From Saussurea involucrata (lineage: Eukaryota; Streptophyta; Magnoliopsida; Asterales; Asteraceae), in the NCBI GenBank assembly GCA_033807775.1, contig CM066327.1:89612295-89676294 (forward strand): a DNA stretch of 64,000 bases. The letters run 5' to 3'. Position numbers and translations under genes: made by a program. The notes beneath the pieces were generated by a model. The model was given only the letters and a program-made list of their open reading frames with translations. It was not told the origin of the DNA and searched no databases. Position 1 is the stretch's first letter, and each line of letters begins with the position of its first letter. Positions 20,525 to 32,995 of this stretch are shown here, in pieces.

Positions 20525-21781
20525 TCCTCTCCCCTGTTTGAGGATGTCGCTGAAGGTTCTACTATTGCGACTTCACAAATAAAGCCAGCTGCTGCTGATG
20601 AAATAATCCCAGTCTTGGATTTGATCTCTGAGACTGATGAACCAGAAGAACAACCTCTCTCGCACAATAAGAGACCTTCCTCAGCTCCTCAAAGGCTGAG
20701 TGAAGAGGATCAAAAGAGAAGAGAAGAAATAATAAAGCGATTCGAGGATCAGCGAATCATTCTAAGGCCTGATCAACTGCCTTCAGTTCCTCCTAAGTTC
20801 AGAATTTCAAAAGCTGAATACCAGGAACACCTTAGAGCTGAACGCCTCATTGCTGAAAGGAAGGAAGCTCAAGAGAAAGACAGAGAATACGCCATCAAGC
20901 TCACTCAAGAATCTGTCAAAGACCCCAAGCTGAAGCGTGTTCCCATTCAAATCCAACGAAAGTTGTGGGAAGAAGCCCAGAAGATCGTGGAAAAGAAAAC
21001 TGAAGTTTCTCAGACCACCCTGATCTGGTGTAAAGAGAAAATTCACTTCAGATATCGTCCAGCGAAGATCAACAAGGTATTCATCTCTGGAAGAACCTCT
21101 ATCGGAGTACCTATTGTTGACATCAAACTGTTCAGAGAAGATGGCAAATCTGAAACCTTTCGCGCTGACACTGTAAAAAGGTATGGTCTCTCTGAATGGC
21201 TGGAGATGAGGTTAGCTATCCAATCATCACAATCTAAGTACAAGGATCATTTCGAAAAGCTGATAAACAGACAGATCGACTTGATATCTTCTTGTGTGGA
21301 TATTCCTCTTGTTCCTGATCTAAAGCCGAAAAGAAAAAGGGGCTCTCCAAGGAAGAAACGTCAAGATTCAAACTCAGGACCTGTCATACGAAATGAAACT
21401 GGAATTGGTTTCTCTCGCGCTGAAGTGCTTGGTCCTGATCCTGATCTATCTGCCCTTGACATCTCTTTGCCACCATGTGAACTTTTCGTCCCTGGTAAAG
21501 TCATCAGTAATCCTTATGGAATATTCTTTCTTGACTACGATGGACGTAAATGCTTTCAACGGATCGTTGAGCTTCCAATCACTCCAATCGAACAGCTCAG
21601 AGATCTCATCTACTGGTGTGACTTCAGAAAGGACATTCAGGCACGACACCTAAAACCCTTGATTTTTCAAGAAGCGCTGAACAAAAGAAAACGAGGTGTA
21701 ACGGTTCCTGACTGGATGATCCCCACTGAAAAGACGACCCTTGATGAACTTCTCATTAAGGAAGAACCTTTTGAAAACTGA
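20525..21781 (+). CDS. Element A extra gene, exon 2 / ORF3
   Basis: The frame is open from 20,525, right after the predicted acceptor, to the TGA at 21,779-21,781 (418 codons); the first ATG is at 20,615. The start is acidic. Then follow a charged helix (about 28-110 counted from 20,525: EEDQKRREEIIKRFEDQRI, ERLIAERKEAQEKDREYA), a basic patch KPKRKRGSPRKKR, and a conserved C-terminal domain with GIGFSRAEVLGP, YGIFFLDYDG and WMIPTEKTTLDELLI. I do not recognise a known family. Copy B has the same protein with near-identical ends and a strongly diverged middle. If spliced to exon 1, the product would be about 1,311 residues. Confidence 0.75.
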   Translation, partial: SSPLFEDVAEGSTIATSQIKPAAADEIIPVLDLISETDEPEEQPLSHNKRPSSAPQRLSEEDQKRREEIIKRFEDQRIILRPDQLPSVPPKFRISKAEYQEHLRAERLIAERKEAQEKDREYAIKLTQESVKDPKLKRVPIQIQRKLWEEAQKIVEKKTEVSQTTLIWCKEKIHFRYRPAKINKVFISGRTSIGVPIVDIKLFREDGKSETFRADTVKRYGLSEWLEMRLAIQSSQSKYKDHFEKLINRQIDLISSCVDIPLVPDLKPKRKRGSPRKKRQDSNSGPVIRNETGIGFSRAEVLGPDPDLSALDISLPPCELFVPGKVISNPYGIFFLDYDGRKCFQRIVELPITPIEQLRDLIYWCDFRKDIQARHLKPLIFQEALNKRKRGVTVPDWMIPTEKTTLDELLIKEEPFEN

Positions 21782-22033
21782 TATAATCTCCTTTTTCTCT
21801 ATTGTATCAGTTATCCTTCTGTACTTGTAATTTATTTCGCTTGTACTTGTAATCTTTATGTTCTTCATTGTAACCTGATTCAAAGATTTAAAGAAAGATT
21901 TCAGCGAATGTACTTTACTCCATCAGTACTGAAAAGATCCCAGAAAACAGTAAAAGGGACAAATATTTTATGAGTTCTTTTTATCCTTATGTTTTCATTA
22001 AATAGCAATTTTCTTTGTTGCTATGTCATAATC

Positions 22034-22047
22034 AAATAGGGGGAGAT
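22034..22047 (+). promoter_or_regulatory. Element A polypurine tract
   Basis: AAATAGGGGGAGAT directly precedes the 3' LTR and would prime plus-strand synthesis. It is identical in copy B (54,874-54,887). Confidence 0.9.
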
Positions 22048-23018
22048 TGTTGATCCAAACCCTCAGTGATTTGATAATGACCCTCTCTTATATACTTAGT
22101 GAAAATTGTAAGTAAACAATATGTATCAGAGTTTCACTATCGTTGATAAGTACTAAGATCTTACAGTACCGCTGATAGGAACTCTCGCTCTTTAAATTAA
22201 ACATTCAGCGAACACTGTTCACCATAATGCTCTGAGCCTGTTCAGTCCTTATGGTGATCGCTGATAAGTTAGTTGTTTACTTATGATCCCTGAAGACAAG
22301 TTTCACGTCAACAAAGGTTCTACGCTGAAGTCGAAGATCAAGCTCAAGAACCAGCGACAAGTCTACTAATGAACTGATGCGGATCAGCGAAGACTCAGAT
22401 TTGTCCACTCAACGTGAAGTATCAAGTACAAGACTTCAGCTATCGCTGAACTTTATCATCTGCTGAATAGTAAATGATAATCGCTGAATCAACGAAAGCT
22501 GATCATGAAGTCCTCCGTACAAAGTACTTTTGTCTTAACCTCCCTTGCACGCCACCGTACGAAATGTCAGAAAAGAACCTCCGAATATCTGAAATCGTAC
22601 AACCACTCTGATACTACACTGTTCATCTTTTACGGCTACTAAGGTTGTAAACCAAGGTCAATGACATGCAACCAGCCAGCTGATGACACGTGTAAAGTGT
22701 ATACTGACTTGCATTAAATGCATGCAGTATATAAAGAGATGAACTCACTTCTTTTAAAGTAACTTGCTAACTCTGGACAAGTTCAAATCTCTTTCAAGAT
22801 AGGATTTTATTAGTAATCTCCATATCTTTCTTAGTGCAAGAAATCTTAGTGTTCCAACTTGTTTAGATTTAGGTTTATCCTTAATCTTGTTTCCGCAACA
22901 AGCTGTAAATTGTTAATGATTTATCAATAAACAATTTAGAAAAGTAAAATAGTGTGTTTGTATTCAACCCCCCCCCCCCCCCCTTCTACAAACTTGTATA
23001 GGCCTTTCGGGACCAACA
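22048..23018 (+). repeat. Element A 3' LTR
   Basis: 971 bp, TGTTGATCC...ACCAACA. It is almost identical to the 5' LTR: about seven substitutions, and 16 rather than 15 C in the poly-C run. Confidence 0.95.
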
Positions 23019-23939
23019 TCTATACATATAATAAATAAGTAACTAGCATGCCACGTGTCATCTTCTGGTGAGCCGACTTCAGTATTCTCCCGCCTAAACA
23101 TGTATCTGGACGCAGTTTACATTATAAGTTCAATTAGCACACCCACATTCACTCCTCCTTAAATCTCTCCTTAATTCATTTTTTTTAATTTATACGTTAC
23201 ATTTACTACCCTTATAATTAGGTATGTAGTTACTTTTAATCCCTTGTTTTTTTATTTTTCATTTTAGACTCTTATCATATAAACATAAATAATGTATATG
23301 AACTAAAATGCATTAAAACATTTCTATTTTTTGCAAATTATACCATTGTAATCGCTTCGTCAATACATTCGAAATGAGCCCAATATTGAATATTTTTGGA
23401 TTTAATTATATTATTAAATATCATAATTATATACGAATTAATGTGTCGTGATTAGTATGGGATTTGTTGAAATTAGTATGGGATTTGATACAAATAATCA
23501 CTAAATTGTCGTGATTTTCTTTTTGCAATTTCATATCAATTTTTACTTCAAATTCAAATTTCTTCGACGAATTACAATTCTATCAAATTTCATTCTGTCA
23601 ACGGAACACCCTTAGAATTATCATAAGAGATTTAATTACTTGGAAAAAAAAGATATCACTTATCAACTGACTTTTGGATTATGAGTTTGAACATTTTTCA
23701 AAAATATAAATATGCAAATATTTTAGTATAGTATATTTAATTATTTATACTTTCTTAATCATGATTATATTATTTCCTCTAATTTTTTTGACCAATTAAC
23801 CATATTGATCTTTAATTTTATACATTTGATATGCGATTTAAAAGCGTATAAATATGAACATGAAACAAAATTATTTTTTTGAATTCCCGTCTTTAGATTT
23901 GAGATACTTCGCGCCGCATCGCGCGTAGGTACTTATCTA

Positions 23940-24268
<329 letters not shown>

Positions 24269-24452
24269 TATATATATAGGATACAAATCAAATACAAACA
24301 AATACATACCAAGTATTTGTTGCACCTCAATTGCCACAGAAAATGTATAGCACCTCAATTGCCATAGAAACGTTTCTTTAAGGTCTTAAATAATTTTAGT
24401 TCTTATTTCTTGTTTGTGCAAAGATGTATGTCAGTATATATATATATATATA

Positions 24453-25948
24453 GGGGTGGGTTCAAATGAAAACTCATTTTCAATTGTAAACATGAGGACA
24501 AATTACAACCATTGATCAAAATTTGGAAAACTAATCAATGGTTAAAACTTAATTAAACCAATTGAGAAGTGATTAGGGGCAAATCTGGAAATTTGAATCA
24601 ACGCCTACCATGTTTGACTTTTTATTTTCTCTTTTAATTAAAAAACTTTTACCCCCTTAAAGTTTAAAATAATTTATCTTAAAAATTACTAATATTTTAA
24701 TCAAACAAATTACATCAAAAAACGAGAATTTCGTGCTCTTCGATATGACATCCATCTCGAAATTTTTTTTCTTCATTTTAACCGTTTTTACGTGAAATGC
24801 TATGTATGTGTTATATTCGGTATGAATATGTATGCACGTTTCCTGGTGTGCATATTCAGTATGAATAACAAAGAGTAACGTTCATTCACTATTCATGACG
24901 AACAACACAGTATTCAAAAAGAATAATACAACATTCAGGATGATTCATGTATTATTAAACATGAATCGTGTATTATTCACCCTGAATAACACATTATTCA
25001 CCCTGAATAACACATTATTCATGTTGAATAATATATGAATGACCCGTGAAGGTTGAACACATGACACACTCTCTTTGTTTTCCGATTCACAACCGAAACT
25101 TGGTTTTATTCTTTATGAATATGTATGCACATCTTCAGGTGTCCACATTCAATATGAATAACAAAGGTGAACGTTCATTCACTATTCATGATGAATAATA
25201 CAATATTCAGGATGAATAATACAATATTCAGGATGAATAATACAGTATTCAGGATGAATAATACATGAATTCATGAATCGTGTATTATTCACCCTGAATG
25301 ATACATTATTCATACTGAATGATACATTATTCATGAAGAATAATACATGAGTGACTCGTGAAGGTGTGGAGACGTGACACACTCTCTTTTGTTCATCGGT
25401 TCACAATCGAAACTCGATAGGTTCCCGATTCATCTCGATAGGTGTTGGGTTATGGTAATGAAGAATACGATACCTTAGGACGCTGAAGAAAGTGTTGTAG
25501 AAGGTGATGTCGAGTTACGGACTTATGGTGTCGAGATGTTGTACGCACTTGAACATACATAAATATTCATACCGAATATAGCACGTATATGACATTCCAC
25601 GTAAAAACGGTTAAAACAACAAAAAAACTATATCGAGATGGGTGTCATATCGAAAAGCACGAAATTCTCGTTTTTTGATGTAATTTGTTTGATTAAAATG
25701 TTAGTAATTTTTAAGTTAATTTATTTTAAACTTTAAGGGGGGTAAAAAAATTTAATTAAAAAAGAAAATAAAAAGTCAAACATGGTAGGCGTGAGTTTTA
25801 ATTATCTTTCCTTTTTACCCCTAATCACCTTAATTAATAATTTCAATTAAAAACTCTATTTAATATGAGTCATTTGATCAATATAGATGGAAGGGCCAAG
25901 ATCCGTCCTCATGTTCACAATTGAAAATGAGTTTTTATTTGAACTTTC

Positions 25949-25950
<2 letters not shown>
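24453..25950. mobile_element. Foldback element with about 400-bp inverted arms
   Basis: The ends are GGGTTCAAATGAAAACTCA and, inverted, AAGTTCAAATAAAAACTCA. The arms pair over roughly 24,453-24,850 and 25,560-25,950, including TAATCAAACAAATTACATCA and matching CGTGAAATG/CATTCCACG segments. The centre is an array of ATTCAGGATGAATAATACA and its inverse (palindrome-like ATTCAN4TGAAT units). A (TA)n tract lies left and (CT)n(AT)n right. No coding frame is supported. Confidence 0.8.
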
Positions 25951-26013
<63 letters not shown>

Positions 26014-26016
<3 letters not shown>

Positions 26017-26822
26017 AAGGGTTCAATAGAGAAGTCCAAATATTTTGAGAAATAGAGAAGTGATCTTGGCCATTTATTCGGTCAAGATCGGCGACTTTGA
26101 TTGAGAAGCAGCGGATAATTACTCGCGTGGTCTGCACAAGATAGAGGGGTAGTTTCGTAAAAAATACACGGGCTGAGTTCATATATGAATCTGTGTGATT
26201 CACATATGAACTATACGTTAATATATGAATCTTTGTAATTCACATATAAACTCTTTTTAACTAATTCATATATGAACCTTTGTGATTCATATATGAATCA
26301 GTTAATTTGTTCATATGAGAAGTAGTTAAAAAAAATTCATATATGAATCACAAAGATTCATATATGAACACAAATGTTCATATATGAACTAGTTTAAAAA
26401 ATTCATATATGAACCACAAAGGTTCATATATGAACACAAAGATTCATATATGAATCAATTAATTGGTTCAACTGATTCATATATGAACCTACAGTTAATT
26501 AGTTTCATATATGAAACACAAAGGTTCATATATGAATTAGTTATAAAGAGTTCATATGTGAATTACAAAGGTTCATATATGAACGTATAGTTCATATGTG
26601 AATCACACAGATTCATATATGAACTCAGCCCGTGTTTTTTGTAAAAGTTACGAAATTGCCCTTCTATTTTTGGAACAGCCGCAACTTTTGACCAGTCAAA
26701 GCCGCAATTTTTTACCGGTCAAAGCCGCAATTTTTGACCAATTATAACCGATCTTGACCGAATAAATGGCCAAGATCACTTCTCTATTTCTCAAAATATT
26801 TGGACTTCTCTATTGAACTTAA

Positions 26823-26824
<2 letters not shown>
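26014..26824. mobile_element. Foldback MITE with TTCATATATGAA palindrome array
   Basis: The end GGGTTCAATAGAGAAGTCC is repeated inverted at the right. Both arms continue through ATTTTGAGAAATAGAGAAG and TTGGCCATTTATTCGGTCAA almost perfectly. The centre (26,170-26,630) contains a dense array of TTCATATATGAA and TTCACATATGAA palindromes. (TA)n tracts lie on both sides. Confidence 0.85.
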
Positions 26825-26915
<91 letters not shown>

Positions 26916-26920
<5 letters not shown>

Positions 26921-27898
26921 GTTCAAACGAGAATGATATCTATTTAAAAGAATAAGAGAATAATTTTGGGCCAACCATTTTACTAAATAATACCTTAAAT
27001 AAATCACCTTAAAGGGTATATGTGTCATTTGTTGTATGAATTATATATGGAAACTTATTTATTTTTATATAGATTATATATGTAATAAATTTAATTAAGG
27101 TATTCATTCATTTTTTTATAATTTCGTATTTTAAGCATGATTAATTATTTATTATTTTTTTTTACAACATTAAAATAAGTGTGATTTAGTTTTTCATTTT
27201 AAATATTTATTTTTATCAAATTAGGTTATTTATTAATTTTTTACAATTTTCGTCAAAAATCACTTGTGATATTCACAATTAATTCATGGTGAATCACATT
27301 TGATATCTACAATTAATTTTAAATCACATGTGATTAGAAAAAGAGTTTGAAAAAAAAGTTAATTCATTGTGAATCACATGTGATTTTGATGAAAAATTCT
27401 GAATTATGTTTTGAATCACATGTGATTTTATACATTTTAAATGTATTTTACTACACACTATATATGATTATGTTTTTAATATTTTATTTTTCATCATTGA
27501 AGTTGAATCATTGTTTTCATATTTAAAATCATATATGATTAGTAAAACATTTAAAAAAAATGATAATCACGAATCACATTTGATTTTAAATATTACTTTA
27601 AATTAAAAGAATTATTTATTTATAAAGAAAATTAAATATGCTTATTTTAAGTGAAATAAATATAAGATATTTTATTAATAAAAATTAAATCATATTAAAT
27701 CATATTAAATTTACAAATATGGTAAAAATAACTTATTAAATAAATACCTAAAATAACTTTTATATGACTAAATTACTTTTATACCCTTATTTAGTTATTT
27801 TTGAATTAATTAATTAAGGTACTATTTAATGAAATAATTGGCTTACAATTATTCTCTTATTTTTTTAAATAGATAGCATTTTCGTTTGATCCTCCCTC
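26916..27898. mobile_element. Foldback MITE with AATCACATGTGATT palindromes
   Basis: The left end GGGTTCAAACGAGAATGATA pairs with the right end GGATCAAACGAAAATGCTA (reverse complement). The arms share AAGAATAAGAGAATAA-type sequence and TACCTTAA. The interior carries repeated AATCACATGTGATT and AATCATATATGATT palindromes. A (TA)n(GA)n tract of about 85 bp precedes it and a TA/GA/GT tract follows. Confidence 0.8.
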
Positions 27899-27939
27899 TA
27901 TATATATAGAGATAGAGAGAGTGTGTGTGTGTGTGCAAA

Positions 27940-28905
27940 AAGTATGTTAAATCACTTTATCCTTGAAAAATACATGAGAACATATCCAAGAGATTCCAAA
28001 TCATCCTGCCAGCTTTGTTCTTCATCGTTTAGAAAACAAAACATATATGTGGTTGAAAGTTTCAATCATTTTGTATATTTTGTTTACTAAACGATGAAGA
28101 TCAAAGCAAGCGAGATGATTTGGAATCTCTTAGATATGTTCTCATGCATTTTTTTAATGAAAATGTGATTTGGTATACCCTCTCTCTCTCACACTCACTC
28201 AGATATTTCCTCCATCTTTTGATATTTCATTTGACTATTGGAATATGCCAAATCACATTTTCCTTGAAAAAAATATATGAGAGCATATCTAAGAGATTCC
28301 AAATCATGATGTCTGCTTTATTCATGTTCTTCATCGTTCAGAAAACAAAATATACAAAAGGATCGAAATTATTCAACCCTCTATATATTTTGTCTTTTGA
28401 ATCAGGTAGAACGATGCACAAGGGATGATTTGGAATCTCTTAGATATGTTCTTATGTACCTTTTTAATAAAAATGAGATTTGGCATCTCTTATTTGTCTC
28501 TCTATGATGAATCCACCTCTGAGATACCTCCATCCATCTTTCGATATGTCATTTGACTACTGGATAAAGAAAAAGGTTAGATATGTCGAACATATCTCCT
28601 TCCTCTTAAGAAATGCATGAGAACATATCTTAGATATTCCAAAGCATCCCTCATGTGTTGTTCTTCATCGTTCATAAAACAAAATTACAATGGTACTAAA
28701 TTTATTTCAACCTTCTATATGTTTTATTTATAGAACGATGAACCATGATGTACGTAAGATGATTTAGAATCTATTTTAGATATGTTCTCGTGCATTTCTT
28801 AAGAGGGAGAAGATTTTTTCGATGTACCTCACCTGTTTTTCTATCCATCAGTCGGTTGACATATCGAAAGATGGATGAGGTATCTTAGAGATGGGTGTCA
28901 TTGTA

Positions 28906-28953
<48 letters not shown>

Positions 28954-29501
28954 TACGCCAAATCACGTTTCCCTTAAAAACATGAGAACATATCCAAAAG
29001 ATTCCACATCGTCCTTCTTGCGTTGTTCCTCATCGTTCGGAAAATATAAATATACAAATGGTTTTAAATTATTTCAACCCTTTATATGTTTTGTTTTCTC
29101 AACGATGAAGAATGAAACACGCATGATGATTTGCAATCTCTTAGATATCTTCTCATCCATTTCTTAAGAGGGAGGAGATTTATTCGACATACCTCACCTC
29201 TTTATCTCACCAATAGTCAAATGAAATATTCAAAGAACGATGAGGTATCTAAGAGATGGATGTCGTCATAGTTAATAGGGAGAGATGAGGTATGTCAAAT
29301 CATATGTCCCTTAAAAAACATGATAGCATATCCAAGAGATTCGAAATCATCTTGCATGCTTTGTTCTTCATTGTTCATAAAACAAAATGTATAAAAGGAT
29401 TGAAACTATTTCAACCCTCTATAAGTTTTGTTTTCTGAATGATGTGGAACAACACAGGCGGGATGATTTTGAATATCTTAGATATGTCCTCGTGTATTTC
29501 A
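27940..29501. repeat. Tandem array of about 340-bp hairpin units, first block (5 units)
   Basis: Each unit has a left arm with ATGAGAACATATCCAAGAGA then TTCCAAATCATC, a loop of 40-60 bp, and an inverted right arm with GATGATTTGGAATCTCTTAG then ATATGTTCTCATGCA. Left arms begin near 27,971, 28,273, 28,616, 28,980 and 29,321. Between hairpins is a spacer with ATATGTCATTTGACTAYTGG. The array resumes at 34,713, 35,030 and 38,179, so it is one array split by later insertions. (GA)n runs lie near 28,910. No gene is seen. Confidence 0.8.
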
Positions 29502-31355
29502 TGTAACATCCCAAAAATGCAATAGGACAAACATAGCATTAAATCATAACATTCTCATAACGGAATCGCAAAATTCATTACATTACTTCTAAAACTGAGG
29601 TTGGCGAAAACAACCTATACACAACTGAGAATAATCTAGCTTCAACAAGTGGCACTTGCACTGTCTCTAGCTGCATCTGTACTCTATCTTGCTCTTGCTC
29701 ACTTACCTGAGCCTTCTACTATATGCTTACCTGAAGAGGTTTTAGTTTTGAAAAGCGAGGGTTAGACCAAAAGGCCTAGTGAATTCCCTCCGAAAACAAC
29801 ATGTAAAAAAGTATAAAGACTTTTATAAAAGATTCATCGTAAACCTTAACATAACATCACGTATGGTACTGCACTGTGTGTTGGATCACATAAACATTCC
29901 ACGATCGGGACCCCAGCAGGTTCCCTTCTCGCCTCTTCCGGAGCCTACACTGACTCCCCTTCCCGGAGCCTACGCAGACTCCCCTCTACTCGAAATAGGA
30001 GGAAACGAATTCCAACCTACCAGTCTGTCATACATATCCAAAGGATCATCAGATCCCGAGGATCACTCTCTGACCCCACAGTGCAGACCGACTCCACATA
30101 GCACATCATTCATTTCATAAAACATGCAACGTTAACTCTTTGTAAATCATCATTCCCATTTCATCATGTCAAATAAGATTTCTCAAGTAAAACATGTAGT
30201 TCATGGAAAAACATGCGTGACAGTTATAAACAGTTCATGCTCGTAAATGAAACCATAATCAGTTAAATCATTTAACACTGTACGTCGTAAAAAGGTTTAG
30301 GGAACTCACCTGATGCTTATAAGATCTTTTCTTACTTTTCTTCTGTCTTACGATCGAGTTACCTGAGAAATAGATGAGATATAAACTACTCAGATGCCTA
30401 ACCCGACAGTCCAGACTCACGTGTTACGCTTACCTGAGAACAAGTACCATCAAGCTTTAGTTAGAAAAACTCACGTGTTACGCTTACGTTCCTTTCCTAC
30501 TCTTGATATGCACTTCCAAACGATCTATCTGGGCGAAAGGATAAACTCATAAGCTGATTACCTCAACTTACCGGACAACACAATCTCCCCGGACAACACC
30601 CTATCCGGACAACACTCCTATCCGGACAACAACTTATCCGGACAACACTCCTATCCGGACAACAACCTATCCGGGCAACAACCTATCCGGGCAACAACTT
30701 ATCCGGACAACACTCCTATCCGGACAACACACGATTATCGGATACTTACCCGGAAACCTTCAACTGATCGAAGTGTCCGGACGTCCAGGAAACAATCCGG
30801 ACGCCCATCTGATCCTTATTTGGGCCGAGAAATCACGGATACGACCGAGATCTCACAGATAACGATTAGCAACCACCCCAAGGTCACTAAACTCAACAAT
30901 TACTGAAATCTTAACAGTAATAACACAGTAAAATACCCAAATTCTCCCATTAAGCTTCAAACCCAACTTTAACAAAAACCCACATGGATATTCAATCTTT
31001 AACAACAAATCCACATTTGAAAGGTAGAGAAAGGAAATTACCTGGTTGATTCTTTGCTGAAAACAAATCCCCAACATACCCTTTTTCTTTGATTTCCAAG
31101 CTTCATGACTCTTTCTCTCCCAAAATGCCCAAGAACTCTACAACCTCTTTCTCTCCTCTTTTCTCTTCCAAACAGCCGCCAAACTCACGATTTCAGAAGG
31201 AGAATGTTTTCTCCTAGGGTTTTGTGCCCTTTAAATACCCTATCCCAATTTTAACAAATGTCCCCTCAACTTCCATAATTAAAAATACTTGCACAAGACT
31301 TTAAAACTCTTCCAAATTTGGACACGGTTACTACACTCAATCCGAACGATGTTAT
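29502..31355 (-). repeat. Element G 3' LTR (left copy; inner end uncertain)
   Basis: The first 890 bp or so are about 97% identical by eye to the right LTR, after which the two differ sharply. The inner end is not clear: a weak match to the LTR start (TTATTACGA) lies near 31,350 and no polypurine tract follows. It contains a minisatellite of CCGGACAACACTCCTAT units (30,570-30,735). Confidence 0.6.
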
Positions 31356-31957
31356 TACGACCGAGATATATATCGCATAAAAATCTTTTCATGTGACAAG
31401 ATTCTGAAAGCATTACCGACACAAAGTAAGCCAGTCGGTTCTCACACTCATTTGTACGATATCAATAGGTCAATAAGCATTTTGGTTATAAATGAATTGC
31501 AGGTAACCATTTTCTTGACCGTTTGCAACAAATTTGACTTATCATGAAAAGAGTGTGGTATTTTGCAAATCGTTAAGCTCAAATTTCAATGTGTAATGTG
31601 AATGAAATTACCTTTTCTTTAAACATACGTGTGCACATTATGACTCATTTTCGATCAAAATTTATATTTACACATTTAACTTAAATCGTGAAAATTTCAT
31701 GTTACATCAAAGATCACCATGCATGAGACTCTACATGCAATTGAAGGCTACTCACCCTAACAAGGTCAACCGCTTTACTTACGCAACTTATCCTTGACAT
31801 TCCACCTACGACCAATGGTCGTCCTCTCGGTCATGCAATAACTTGCTGAACACGCTTTTCACATCTCACTTACTCAACCCTTTCATACTATTTCGCTTTG
31901 ATCAACTATCTCACTTTCTACTTCTACATGCTTTCACTTCACTATAGGCATCTTATT

Positions 31958-32328
31958 CAAGGTTCTAAATGGCATGAGGCGTGGCGTGGCGGCGAGGCCA
32001 AGCCTCAAGCCTTAGGAGCCATGGCGAAGCCATGACGTTTTCAAGGCGTGACTTATGGCGTCAAATATCTTGGTCATATATAATATTATATATAAAAACA
32101 TATGTTTTGTAGTGTTACTCAATGAGCCAATGGTAGTAAGCAAGTTAAATTGGCTTATATATAAAAAAACTTGCAAATAAGACATTAAAACGTAAAAAAA
32201 ATCACATATCGCATTACGAAAACTGCGCGTTAGGCCATGGCGTGCCACAGGCTTAACGTGGCATGAGACACAAGCCTTGGTGCCATGGCGCGCCATGGCG
32301 GCTGTACGGCGAGTTTTTTAGAACATTG
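31958..32328. mobile_element. hAT-like MITE
   Basis: The ends are CAAGGTTCTAAA and, inverted, CAATGTTCTAAA, with an 8-bp target duplication ATCTTATT (31,950-31,957 and 32,329-32,336). GC-rich GGCGTGGCG/CCATGGCG subterminal repeats flank an AT-rich core. A relative lies at 59,572. Confidence 0.8.
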
Positions 32329-32982
32329 ATCTTATTTCATTTACCCTGCCATAGAAAAGCTCGACTACGAAGTCAGGGCTCCATTGACACTTTCAAGATT
32401 TCGACACTGATCTTCCTTACCATCCCGACTGATCTATCCCAAGATTTCTAGAACTGGGACTCTCCCAAAACAGGAGTCTTACTCAAACTTAAACATTCGC
32501 CCTCTCCTAATTCACGAAGAGCTACTTCTAGACGACTCATAACACTCAATACAACATTTCTTCTCTACGATGTATACATACATCACATCATAACGATTTC
32601 TCATGAAACTTCCCCAGCAAGGGGTCTCAATCTACCCCTCAGGGATCTTGCTGACCTTCTAAAGTGCTGGAACACGACATAAACATTAGCTTCTGACTAC
32701 CACCTCAGAATAATAAAGTAGGTCAAGCACATACATGTACCTGTAAGTTCTCAATTACACTGGCCAGGTGAAATCCCAAACTTACCTTACATGACTGTCC
32801 TCGGTACCCTATTAGTCCTATATCTACTATAGTGCCATCCTAACGCATTTCCTATATATATATATATATATACAATAGTGCCCTCCTAACGCATTTCCTG
32901 ATTCTAAGTTGTGATTTCTACTCCCAGTTTAAGTTTAGGCCCGTCCGGTCACCTAAATCCCTTAAACTATGACTCTGATACC

Positions 32983-32993
32983 ATTTGTAACAT
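32983..32993 (-). promoter_or_regulatory. Element G primer binding site
   Basis: The reverse complement reads TGGTATCAGAG, matching the end of initiator tRNA-Met, two bases from the right LTR. It fixes the element's orientation. Confidence 0.85.
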
Positions 32994-32995
32994 CC

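Larger units (their letters stand above)
9950..23018 (+). mobile_element. Element A: 13.07-kb Copia (SIRE/Maximus-like) LTR retrotransposon
   Basis: Nearly complete element with LTRs of 970 and 971 bp, a target duplication TCTAT (9,945-9,949 and 23,019-23,023), a PBS for initiator tRNA-Met, gag, pol (PR-IN-RT-RNH order, hence Copia), a long extra gene after pol and a PPT. By hand count the two LTRs differ at about seven positions plus one C in a poly-C run, so insertion is recent. Large size, a long gag with two zinc knuckles and an extra gene after pol fit the SIRE/Maximus lineage. Defects are visible in integrase and RNase H (see pol). Confidence 0.95.
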
